Shown here piece by piece: positions 8,211 through 14,824 of a stretch of 64,000 nt of DNA. The notes beneath the pieces were generated by a model. That model was given only the letters and a program-made list of their open reading frames with translations, ran no database searches and was not told where the DNA came from. This stretch comes from Helicobacteraceae bacterium (GTDB lineage Bacteria > Campylobacterota > Campylobacteria > Campylobacterales > Sulfurimonadaceae), in the NCBI GenBank assembly GCA_013138865.1, contig WTBY01000005.1:124001-188000 (forward strand), read 5' to 3'. Every line of letters starts with the position of its first letter. Within the stretch, counting starts at the first letter, position 1. Made by a program: the position numbers and the translations under genes.

Positions 8211-8456
8211 TGTACGCACGCACTCCATTTGGCCACCTCACGCACTTTATAATATCCATGCGTGCGTGCGTAAAGTTTAAGCTAGAGAATATTCTTCAAC
8301 TATAATACATCTAAAAAGGTGTGAAAAATGAGGAGAGTATCAATGAGTAAAATCAAAGAGGTGTTGAGATTAAAATATCTTAACCAACTATCAAACAGAC
8401 AGATCCAAACAATGACAGGAGTATCACTTAGAGATGAATTATTCCGTTTGAACTAG
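8211..8456 (+). mobile_element. Left-end remnant of an IS21-like insertion sequence
   Basis: The segment starts with a GC-rich stretch unlike its surroundings: an 11-base perfect inverted repeat (8213-8223 and 8262-8272) around a third GCAC-rich copy and a TATAAT (8248-8253). TTGGCCACCT at 8229-8238 resembles sequences seen near IS21-family ends (from memory). It is followed by a short istA-like start (8343-8456). No rest of istA and no istB is present, so this is a deletion remnant. The exact boundaries are uncertain. Confidence 0.6.
8343..8456 (+). pseudogene. istA: Truncated istA transposase N-terminus
   Basis: This is a 37-codon reading frame. It begins MSKIKEVLRLKYLNQLSNRQ and continues IQTMTGVS, the helix-turn-helix start of IS21-family IstA transposases. 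After GVS, where the family continues into the recognition helix, the sequence changes to LRDELFRLN and stops. The catalytic core is missing. The rest of the gap between 8138 and 8554 holds only the element end and the promoter of the next gene. Confidence 0.65.
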
Positions 8457-8526
8457 TATGGTTTAAGGGGAGGCTTACAAAATTTTACACTTTATACCCT
8501 TTTTATTAATTATTCCATTTTTAGGA

Positions 8527-8547
8527 TATAATTTAAGTTTAAAAGGA
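8527..8547 (+). promoter_or_regulatory. -10 box and strong RBS of the nucleotidyltransferase-fold gene
   Basis: TATAAT at 8527-8532 is preceded by TTTTTAGGA. AAAAGGAG at 8540-8547 is a strong ribosome binding site for the ATG at 8555. The same TTTTTAGG(G/A)TATAATTTAA context recurs before the Uma2 gene at 14825. Confidence 0.55.
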
Positions 8548-8554
8548 GTTCTCC

Positions 8555-9580
8555 ATGGAGTTTAGCTTTATTGAGTATAGTGATCAACAAAGGAAAGAGT
8601 TTATAAATAGTGAACATTTGTACCAACTATTTAGTAACAAACAACTTGCTTACAACAAAACTTATCGGTATAAAATGGGTTGGCAAAAATCTAAGCAAAA
8701 AGAGTATCTTTATAAAACATCACTTGACACTAACAAAAGAGTTTCGTTAGGTTCTAGAAACTCTAAAACGGAAGCTATACATGATGAGTTTAAAAGCTCA
8801 AAAGCTAAAGCTCAAATATTTTTAAAAAAAACAAAAGAGTCCATTTTAAAAAAAGAAAAAATTAATAAAATAGAGCAGATCAGCAGAGTACCTAATGTTA
8901 TAATAGATATTTTTAAAAAAATAAATGAGCTTAAGTTAGACGATAAAGTAGTAGTGATCGGAACAAACTCTTTATATGCTTATGAAGCTAAAAGTGGAGT
9001 CTTTATTCAAGAACAACATTTAGCAACATTTGACATAGATATTATGAATAAAAAAAATAAAAAAATATCTTTTGCCTTTAAAGAAAAAATTCCAGGTAAA
9101 ACATTAAAGGGAATACTATTAGATATAGACAAAACTTTTAAAGTAAGTAGTGAAGCGTCATACAGGTTTATAAATGATAATGATGTAGTAGTAGAGTTGA
9201 TCGCACCTCTTTCACCATACAACATACACGATAAAACTGATAAATTTGCAGGGGTTATAGGTTTGGAACTAAAGGGTATAGTGTGGTTAGAAAACTCAAG
9301 GTTAATGAAACAGATGGTTATAGGAGAAAATGGCAAGTTTGCATATATAACAACAATCCATCCCCTAGAGTTTGCAGTTTACAAAAACTGGCTTTCACAA
9401 CAAGTTGATAGAGAACCTATTAAAAGAGCAAGAGACCAAAACCAATCAAGTTTAGTAACACTATTAATAAAAGAGTATTTACTTAACATTGACATACAAG
9501 AGAGCTTAAAAAATATTAAAAATTTCCCAAAAGTTATAGTTGATGATTATAGAAAAAATATACTCAATAGTTTGATATAA
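8555..9580 (+). CDS. Nucleotidyltransferase-fold protein (GSU2403/NTP_transf_8 type)
   Basis: This is a 341-residue protein. The N-terminal half is basic and helical. A nucleotidyltransferase-like core begins at VVVIGTNSLYAYEAKSGV, with the acidic pair FDIDIM about 25 residues later and VVVELIAPL as a later strand. HPLEFAVYKNWLSQQVDREPIKRARD follows, as in the GSU2403 family. The GT...DID arrangement fits a polymerase-beta-type fold that transfers nucleotides to RNA or protein. Such genes occur alone in variable islands, sometimes treated as toxins. The target is unknown. It has its own promoter. Confidence 0.65.
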   Translation: MEFSFIEYSDQQRKEFINSEHLYQLFSNKQLAYNKTYRYKMGWQKSKQKEYLYKTSLDTNKRVSLGSRNSKTEAIHDEFKSSKAKAQIFLKKTKESILKKEKINKIEQISRVPNVIIDIFKKINELKLDDKVVVIGTNSLYAYEAKSGVFIQEQHLATFDIDIMNKKNKKISFAFKEKIPGKTLKGILLDIDKTFKVSSEASYRFINDNDVVVELIAPLSPYNIHDKTDKFAGVIGLELKGIVWLENSRLMKQMVIGENGKFAYITTIHPLEFAVYKNWLSQQVDREPIKRARDQNQSSLVTLLIKEYLLNIDIQESLKNIKNFPKVIVDDYRKNILNSLI

Positions 9581-9641
9581 TTTTAAAACATGAATACTAT
9601 TGAAGTTATTATAAAAGAGCAAACCCATAAGGAGTTAAGCG

Positions 9642-9832
9642 ATGAAGTTATTCGAAATTGGTCTTAAGGTTAAAGAACTACGAAAGACAAAGGGTTCACT
9701 CAAATAGAGTTAGCTAAAATGGCATCTATAAGCAGGGTAACATTGGGAAAGTTGGAGCGAGGAGAGATAGTGTCTATCTCTATAAGTACTTTTGGGCTAG
9801 CTCCTTTGGATGAGATATTTCAACAATCTTAG
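9642..9832 (+). pseudogene. Frameshifted XRE-family HTH regulator
   Basis: Reading from ATG 9642 gives MKLFEIGLKVKELRKTKG, then a stop. Shifting by one base at about 9695 continues as FTQIELAKMASISRVTLGKL and then ERGE to a stop at 9832. Together these form a normal XRE/HipB-type helix-turn-helix of about 63 residues, so a single-base indel has broken the gene. It lies just upstream of hipB and may be a second, dead antitoxin. A 25-codon frame (9590-9667) overlaps it and is not convincing. The 9581-9887 gap holds nothing else except the hipB promoter. Confidence 0.65.
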
Positions 9833-9840
9833 TCAATAAG

Positions 9841-9861
9841 AGCTAATATTTTAGCTATAAT
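9841..9861 (+). promoter_or_regulatory. hipBA promoter with adjacent palindrome
   Basis: A perfect 16-base palindrome (AGCTAA, 4-base gap, TTAGCT; 9841-9856) abuts TATAAT at 9856-9861. This is the likely HipB operator by analogy with other hipBA operons, although the half-site differs from the Escherichia coli one. Confidence 0.55.
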
Positions 9862-9887
9862 TACGTAAATAATACAAATGAGCCAAT

Positions 9888-10205
9888 ATGTTAAACATAA
9901 ACCTATCTACACCTGAGAATGTGATCCTTGATATTAGAGATAACTTTAAAAATAGACGACTTAGTTTTAAACTAACACAAAATGCCTTAGCAAAAAAAAG
10001 TGGTGTTAGTTTAGGTAGTCTAAAAAGGTTTGAGAGTAGTGGAGCGATCTCTTTAGAGTCACTTTTAAAATTATCGCTTGTTTTAGAGTGTCTTGAAGAA
10101 TTTAGTACGCTTTGCAAGAAACATAGTGCGAAGTTCTCTTCTATTGATGAGCTTATAGAAAGTAGTAAAAAGAGTAATACTCCCAAAAGAGGAACTAAAA
10201 AGTGA
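9888..10205 (+). CDS. hipB: HipB-like XRE antitoxin
   Basis: This is a 105-residue protein with a helix-turn-helix at about residues 28-55 (FKLTQNALAKKSGVSLGSLK). It overlaps the HipA gene by four bases (GTGA). It should bind the operator upstream and hold HipA inactive. The C-terminal tail is basic (KKSNTPKRGTKK). Size and operon order match HipB. Confidence 0.82.
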   Translation: MLNINLSTPENVILDIRDNFKNRRLSFKLTQNALAKKSGVSLGSLKRFESSGAISLESLLKLSLVLECLEEFSTLCKKHSAKFSSIDELIESSKKSNTPKRGTKK

Positions 10206-11428
10206 TACAAGTTGTAAATGTTTTTTTACATCAACATTATGACAAAATTCATGTTGGTAGGTTAGCATACAAAGAGGGTAAAATTTACTTTGAGTATGAT
10301 GAAAAGTTTCTAAAAGAGGGCGTTAACCTCTCACCTTACAAAGTTCCACTGAAAAGTGGTGTACGTATATGTGACGATGATCTGTTTGAGGGGCTATTTG
10401 GCCTTTTTGCTGACTCCCTTCCTGATGGTTGGGGAAGATTACTTCTTGATAGGCACTTTTTAAAAAAAAGTATTGACTATCATAAAATCACTCCACTTGA
10501 CAGACTAAGCTACATAGGTCAGTATGGAGTAGGTGCTTTGAGTTATGAACCAATTGATGAAGAACTTTCGTGTAGTGAAGAAAGTGAAATTAGTTTAGAT
10601 GAGTTGGCAGGTGCCTCACTAGAAATACTTAGTGGTTCAACAGACATTATGTTAGAGCAGCTTCTACTTTTAGGTGGCTCATCGGCTGGTGCTAGACCAA
10701 AGGTTATGATACAGTTAAGCAGTGACAAAAAAAATATTTTAAGTGGTTCTAACAAGTTGCGTAATACTTATGAGCACTGGATGGTGAAGTTTACATCTTC
10801 TATGGACACAAAAGATAGTGGTAAAATAGAGTACATTTACTCTCTTCTAGCAAAAGAAGTCGGTATTAAAATGAGTGAAACTTGTCTGCTCAAAGGTAAA
10901 AAAGAGAGCTACTTTGCTACAAAAAGATTTGACAGAGTTGGTGATCGTAGGGTTCACATACACTCAGTTGCAGGTTTAGCACACAGTGACTTTAGAGCTC
11001 CAACTTTGGACTATGACGATCTACTTACTTTAACACTGCATCTCACAAAAGATGTAAATGAACTGCAGATGATGTTTAAAATAGCTTGTTTCAACCTCTA
11101 CATGCATAACAGGGATGACCATGCAAAAAACTTTTCATTTATGTTGGATGATGAAAATTGTTGGAAATTAGCACCTGCTTATGACTTGACATTCTCTTAT
11201 GGAATAGGTACAGAGCATAGTACAATGTACCTAGGTGAGGGAAAAACACCTACGACTGAACATTTACTTAAACTTGGTAAAAAACATAGTATTAAAGATG
11301 CTAGTAAAGTAGCTCTTCAGATCAGAAAAATATCTTTTAAATTTAAAGAGTATGCAAAAGAGTTTAAAGTGACTAACTCTTCAAGTAAGTTGGTTGAAAA
11401 GAGTATTGAAAATTTGTTAATAGATTAA
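10202..11428 (+). CDS. hipA: HipA-like serine/threonine kinase toxin
   Basis: This is a 408-residue protein. It has the HipA N-subdomain (LFADSLPDGWGRLLLDRHF), a glycine-rich loop (GGSSAGARPKV), the catalytic NRDDHAKNFSF (about residues 303-313) and the metal-binding APAYDLTFSYG. In E. coli, HipA phosphorylates glutamyl-tRNA synthetase and causes persistence; the substrate here is not known. It starts at GTG 10202, overlapping hipB. Length and all kinase motifs look intact, so the pair is probably functional. Confidence 0.87.
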   Translation: MIQVVNVFLHQHYDKIHVGRLAYKEGKIYFEYDEKFLKEGVNLSPYKVPLKSGVRICDDDLFEGLFGLFADSLPDGWGRLLLDRHFLKKSIDYHKITPLDRLSYIGQYGVGALSYEPIDEELSCSEESEISLDELAGASLEILSGSTDIMLEQLLLLGGSSAGARPKVMIQLSSDKKNILSGSNKLRNTYEHWMVKFTSSMDTKDSGKIEYIYSLLAKEVGIKMSETCLLKGKKESYFATKRFDRVGDRRVHIHSVAGLAHSDFRAPTLDYDDLLTLTLHLTKDVNELQMMFKIACFNLYMHNRDDHAKNFSFMLDDENCWKLAPAYDLTFSYGIGTEHSTMYLGEGKTPTTEHLLKLGKKHSIKDASKVALQIRKISFKFKEYAKEFKVTNSSSKLVEKSIENLLID

Positions 11429-11433
11429 TATGA

Positions 11434-11691
11434 AAATTTGCCAATTTACATTTAGATATTTTTGAACATGGTCATATCTACCTTTTTGGAAGTAGAGTAG
11501 ATGATAATAAAAGAGGTGGGGATATAGACTTATACATTCAAACTAATAATACAAATATTTTAATGAAGAAAATAAAATTTTTAGCAAAATTAAAACAGAC
11601 AATAGGCGATCAGAAAATTGATGTCATTATATCAAAAGACAAAACAAGAGTTATAGAACAAGAAGCTTTACTAAATGGAATACTATTATGA
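11434..11691 (+). pseudogene. MntA-like nucleotidyltransferase, 5' end damaged
   Basis: An open frame of 85 codons contains HIYLFGSRVDDNKRGGDIDL, the GS-x9-DxD core of minimal nucleotidyltransferases (MntA antitoxins). No ATG, GTG or TTG start occurs in frame before the core. An ATG at 11430 is in another frame, so the 5' end has been lost or frameshifted. It overlaps the next frame by an ATGA, the usual arrangement in MntA/HepT pairs. MntA normally silences HepT by adding AMP. Confidence 0.6.
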
Positions 11692-11940
11692 GAAAAGATA
11701 TTGACGATACTTTTAATAAAAAGCTATACGAATGCGATAAGCATATAGAAAAGCTAAATGATGCTAAAGATTATTTAAAAAGCATTATGCCTTTAACTAT
11801 AGAAGAGTATGTAAAAATTACTAAAATTCAAAGTAGTTTTATTGATCAGTTGAATTTTAGGTTTTCAAAACTACAAGATACTATAGGAGAATCAATATTA
11901 AAAGGTATATCGATAAAGTCTAAAGAAAATATAGAAAAAA
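11688..11940 (+). pseudogene. HEPN-domain HepT-like toxin, C-terminally truncated
   Basis: The first 84 residues resemble small HEPN toxins (EEYVKITKIQSSFIDQLNFR, then FSKLQDTIGE). The open frame runs on to 11978, but from 11941 it reads out of frame through a wcaF fragment, so the last 12 residues are not native. The C-terminal part, where the RNase R-x4-6-H motif of HEPN proteins lies, is missing. The product is therefore probably inactive, and its partner is also damaged. Confidence 0.6.
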
Positions 11941-12234
11941 TGGATCGACAACCTAGCTTCTGTTACGATCGGAAATAATGTCTGTTTATCACAAGGTGCT
12001 TATTTACTTACAGGCAGTCATGACTACAAAAAAGAGAGTTTTGATCTACTCTTAGGTAGTGTCGTTGTAGAAGATGGTGTTTGGATCGGTGCTAAAGCTG
12101 TTGTGTGTCCTGGTGTAGTTTGTGAAACTCATAGTGTTTTAGCAGTGGGCTCGATCGTAACGAAAAACATGCAAGCGTATGGAGTCTACCAAGGTAACCC
12201 AGCTACCTTTAAACGTAAAAGAGAAATAGTTTGA
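11941..12234 (+). pseudogene. 3' fragment of a second wcaF-like acetyltransferase
   Basis: 98 codons including the stop read WIDNLASVTIGNNVCLSQG onward to GNPATFKRKREIV. They match the last 98 codons of the gene ending at 7169, at about 73 of 97 residues by hand count, with the same length and no gaps. There is no start codon or ribosome site. It begins abruptly at a HepT fragment, so a deletion has joined the two. The 11979-12330 gap holds this fragment and the yefM promoter. Confidence 0.8.
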
Positions 12235-12298
12235 ACTTTTTTATGATAGTAGCAAAATAGAAGAAGTGAGAAATGTTATGGAATTATTTGGGTTATGT

Positions 12299-12309
12299 TA
12301 TAATGTACA
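12299..12309 (+). promoter_or_regulatory. -10 box overlapping a TGTACA YefM operator core
   Basis: TATAAT (12299-12304) overlaps TGTACA (12304-12309) just upstream of yefM. TGTACA is the core bound by YefM in E. coli, so this may be the autoregulatory operator. Only one copy is visible here. Confidence 0.55.
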
Positions 12310-12329
12310 ATAAAATGTAAGGAAAAGAT

Positions 12330-12587
12330 ATGCAAGTAGTAAGTATGACGGAAGCAAGAAATAATTTTAAAGCAGTATTTGATAGTGTGTATTTAGATAA
12401 TGAAGAAGTAATAATACATCGTAAAGGTCGTGAAAATGTTGTTGTAATACCATTTGCTGAGTATAACTCTATTAAAGAAACAAACTATCTTTTAAGTAAT
12501 AAAAATAATGCTAGGCATCTAATAGAGTCTATTGAGCAACTTCACCAGGGAAAGTATCAAGAAAGGGAACTTGTTGAATGCGATTGA
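12330..12587 (+). CDS. yefM: YefM/Phd-family antitoxin
   Basis: This is an 85-residue protein with the Phd/YefM N-terminus (VVSMTEARNNFKAVFDSV) and the following strand VIIHRKGRENVVVIPFAEY. The N-terminal part binds DNA and the acidic C-terminal part neutralises YoeB. The toxin start overlaps its end by 10 bases. AAGGAAAA precedes the ATG. It looks intact. Confidence 0.88.
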   Translation: MQVVSMTEARNNFKAVFDSVYLDNEEVIIHRKGRENVVVIPFAEYNSIKETNYLLSNKNNARHLIESIEQLHQGKYQERELVECD

Positions 12588-12832
12588 TTTTTAGTGATAA
12601 AGCTTGGGGTGACTATATGTTTTGGCAACAAACTGATAGGCAAGTTCTAAAAAAAATAAATAATTTAATTAGAGATATTAAAAGAAATCCATTTGATGGA
12701 GTAGGTAAGCCAGAACCATTAAAACATGAACTTTCAGGATTTTGGTCAAGAAGAATAACTGATGAACATAGATTGGTTTATGAAATTTCAGAAAACAGTA
12801 CAGCTATTGCATCTTGTAGGTTTCACTATTGA
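12578..12832 (+). CDS. yoeB: YoeB/Txe-family mRNA interferase toxin
   Basis: This is an 84-residue RelE-superfamily toxin with the complete YoeB signature: GVGKPEPLKHELSGFWSRRI, then DEHRLVYEI and the C-terminal CRFHY carrying the catalytic His and Tyr. It cuts ribosome-bound mRNA. It overlaps yefM by 10 bases, and GAAAGGGA inside yefM is a good ribosome site. Normal length, probably active. Confidence 0.9.
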   Translation: MRLIFSDKAWGDYMFWQQTDRQVLKKINNLIRDIKRNPFDGVGKPEPLKHELSGFWSRRITDEHRLVYEISENSTAIASCRFHY

Positions 12833-12912
12833 TAAGTTAATTTTGATACGAGTGTATCTAATAAATAAAAATATAGTATTAACATAAAAAACGATCGCAA
12901 CACAATCCACGA

Positions 12913-12941
12913 TTGACAATATGAATTCAAACCGTTATAAT
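12913..12941 (+). promoter_or_regulatory. Consensus sigma70 promoter of the PIN module
   Basis: TTGACA (12913-12918) and TATAAT (12936-12941) with 17-base spacing form a second perfect promoter. It is 27 bases before the antitoxin ATG. No further promoter is visible before galE, so galE may depend on it. Confidence 0.7.
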
Positions 12942-12968
12942 ATATAAAAAGACAACAAAGGATATAAA

Positions 12969-13265
12969 ATGACAATGAAAGTTGGTATAAGAGATTTAGC
13001 GAGAAACTCTAATATACTTGATGGTTATGATTATGTAGATGTTGAAGATAAAAAAACACATGAGTATAAGGGCTTATTTATATCTCCTAAATATGCTGAA
13101 GAGTTTAAAACTTTTTTGGATGATAAAATATCTAAGAAGATGCAGGAAAAATGGGATAGAGTGGAACCATTTATAGGTTCTATGGAATGTGAAGATAGGT
13201 ATAAAGGTTTAGAAGGTAAAGAGCTAATGAAAGAACTTGCCAAGGCAAAATGTGAACTTAAATAA
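12969..13265 (+). CDS. Antitoxin of PIN-toxin module
   Basis: This is a 98-residue protein just upstream of a PIN-domain gene, overlapping it. The N-terminus VGIRDLARNSNILDGYDYVD and then VEDKKTHEYKGLFI resembles the orphan antitoxin at 7886 (REIVRNPSLLRIDA, then VEDKKAHKTLGVYL). The C-terminal half is helical and charged, as expected for toxin binding. Not a standard VapB by eye; the role is assigned from context. Confidence 0.7.
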   Translation: MTMKVGIRDLARNSNILDGYDYVDVEDKKTHEYKGLFISPKYAEEFKTFLDDKISKKMQEKWDRVEPFIGSMECEDRYKGLEGKELMKELAKAKCELK

Positions 13266-13668
13266 AATATATTTTGATACCAATATTGTATTAGATATTA
13301 TTGATTCTACTCGTATAAATCATAAAAGTGCAAATATATTATTGAAGTTTTGTATTTTTAATAATTATAAAATTATTATCAGTGAAGATATGTTAAGTAC
13401 AATTTTTTATATACAAAAAGATAAAAAACAAGTACTAGAGTTTTTGAAAGTGATTCAAAATGATTGGGATATTTCAACATTTGGAAAAGAAATTATTTCA
13501 AATGCTATTGAGTTGTCATTAAATAACACTTTAGACTTAGAAGATATTCTTCAATGCTTATGTGCAAAAGAAAATGGATGTAAAATATTAATAACGAATG
13601 ATAATAAATTTTATGATTGCGGTTTGTCTATATTTACAGCTGAAGAGTTTTTAAATGAAACCAGCTGA
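13252..13668 (+). CDS. PIN-domain ribonuclease toxin (VapC-like)
   Basis: The PIN signature is clear: IYFDTNIVLDIID at the N-terminus (first acidic residue), a central SEDMLSTIFYI, and a late acidic cluster LDLEDILQCLCAKENGCKIL followed by ITNDNKFY. VapC-like PIN proteins cut tRNA or rRNA with metal-bound acidic residues. The frame is open to TTG 13237, but GTG 13252 gives the usual short lead before the first strand. The gene overlaps the antitoxin by 14 bases and galE by 14 bases. Confidence 0.83.
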   Translation: MNLNKIYFDTNIVLDIIDSTRINHKSANILLKFCIFNNYKIIISEDMLSTIFYIQKDKKQVLEFLKVIQNDWDISTFGKEIISNAIELSLNNTLDLEDILQCLCAKENGCKILITNDNKFYDCGLSIFTAEEFLNETS

Positions 13669-14716
13669 AGCTTTAAAAAATGCTTACATATTAGTAACAG
13701 GCGGAGCTGGCTACATAGGCTCACACACTTTAGTTGAACTCTCAAGCGCAGGTTATGACTTTGTAGTTTATGACAACCTATGTAACTCTTCACAAGAAGC
13801 TCTTAAAAGAGTCTCAAAAATTATAAACAAAGATGTTAAGTTTGAACAAGGTGACATAAGAGACAAAAAAGCTTTACAAAATGTTTTTGAGAAATACAAC
13901 ATAGACTCAGTAGTACACTTTGCTGGACTTAAAGCTGTAGGTGAGTCAGTTATAAAGCCACTAGAGTACTATGACAACAACGTAAATGGTACTTTAGTTT
14001 TGTTAAGTGTTATGAAAGAGCATAACTGTAAAAAAATTGTTTTTAGCTCGTCCGCAACAGTTTACAACGAAGTAACTACAAAAAACTACATACCACTAAA
14101 GGAAGACTCACCAACAGGTGCCACAACAAACCCTTACGGTAGAACAAAACAGTTTATAGAAGAGATACTTCAAGACTTCTACATAAGTGAGTTGGACTTT
14201 AAAGTAGTTACACTCAGGTACTTTAACCCAGTAGGTGCACATGAAAGTGGTACCATAGGAGAAGATCCAAATGGAGTACCAAATAACCTTATGCCATTTA
14301 TTGCCCAGACTGCAGTAGGTAAAAGAGAGTACTTAAGTGTATTTGGTGGCGACTATGACACTTATGACGGTACAGGGGTAAGAGACTACATACATGTAGT
14401 AGACTTAGCTAATGCACATGTAAAAGCACTAAAATATATAAGTAGTGCTAACTTCAACATAAAAAACGCAACTCTTAACATAGGAACAGGACAAGGGAAC
14501 TCTGTTTTAAGTATGATCAAAGCATTTGAAAAAGTTTCAAATAAAAAAGTACTATACAAGATCGTAAAACGTAGAGAGGGTGACATAGCAAAATGTTTCG
14601 CAGATGCAAGTTTAGCTAAAGAAGTCCTAGGATGGCAAGCCACAAAAAACATAGAAACCATGTGTAAAGACAGCTGGAAATGGCAGTCAAATAACCCAAA
14701 AGGGTATGAGACATAA
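13655..14716 (+). CDS. galE: UDP-glucose 4-epimerase
   Basis: This is a 353-residue short-chain dehydrogenase/reductase enzyme. It has the NAD-binding GGAGYIGSH (about residues 16-24), the catalytic Ser in FSSSATVY, and YGRTK as YxxxK. RYFNPVGAH and GVRDYIHVVDLA are typical of GalE. It interconverts UDP-glucose and UDP-galactose, or the N-acetyl forms, and so feeds the glycan genes around it. Its ATG lies inside the end of the PIN toxin gene, so translation may be coupled to it. No promoter of its own is visible. Confidence 0.9.
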   Translation: MKPAEALKNAYILVTGGAGYIGSHTLVELSSAGYDFVVYDNLCNSSQEALKRVSKIINKDVKFEQGDIRDKKALQNVFEKYNIDSVVHFAGLKAVGESVIKPLEYYDNNVNGTLVLLSVMKEHNCKKIVFSSSATVYNEVTTKNYIPLKEDSPTGATTNPYGRTKQFIEEILQDFYISELDFKVVTLRYFNPVGAHESGTIGEDPNGVPNNLMPFIAQTAVGKREYLSVFGGDYDTYDGTGVRDYIHVVDLANAHVKALKYISSANFNIKNATLNIGTGQGNSVLSMIKAFEKVSNKKVLYKIVKRREGDIAKCFADASLAKEVLGWQATKNIETMCKDSWKWQSNNPKGYET

Positions 14717-14786
14717 AATTAATAATTTTATTTCTCCTGATCGCTTGACATAGCTACTTTTAAAAGCATGAGATAAATTTTTAGGG

Positions 14787-14792
14787 TATAAT
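14787..14792 (+). promoter_or_regulatory. -10 box of first Uma2 gene
   Basis: TATAAT follows TTTTTAGGG, a context almost identical to that before the gene at 8555. A TTGACA at 14745-14750 is too far upstream (36 bases) to pair with it. Confidence 0.5.
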
Positions 14793-14824
14793 TTAATATT
14801 AAATATATAATTCAAGGTTACAAG

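Noticed and set aside
8138-8342. A small gene upstream of the istA stub
   Set aside because: No frame with start, ribosome site and reasonable composition; the GC-rich repeats fit an IS end.
11941-11978. Last 12 residues of the HepT-like open frame
   Set aside because: They read a wcaF fragment out of frame, so they are a junction artefact and not native sequence.
14745-14792. TTGACA and TATAAT before the Uma2 gene as one promoter
   Set aside because: They are 36 bases apart, far beyond usable spacing; only the -10 is kept.
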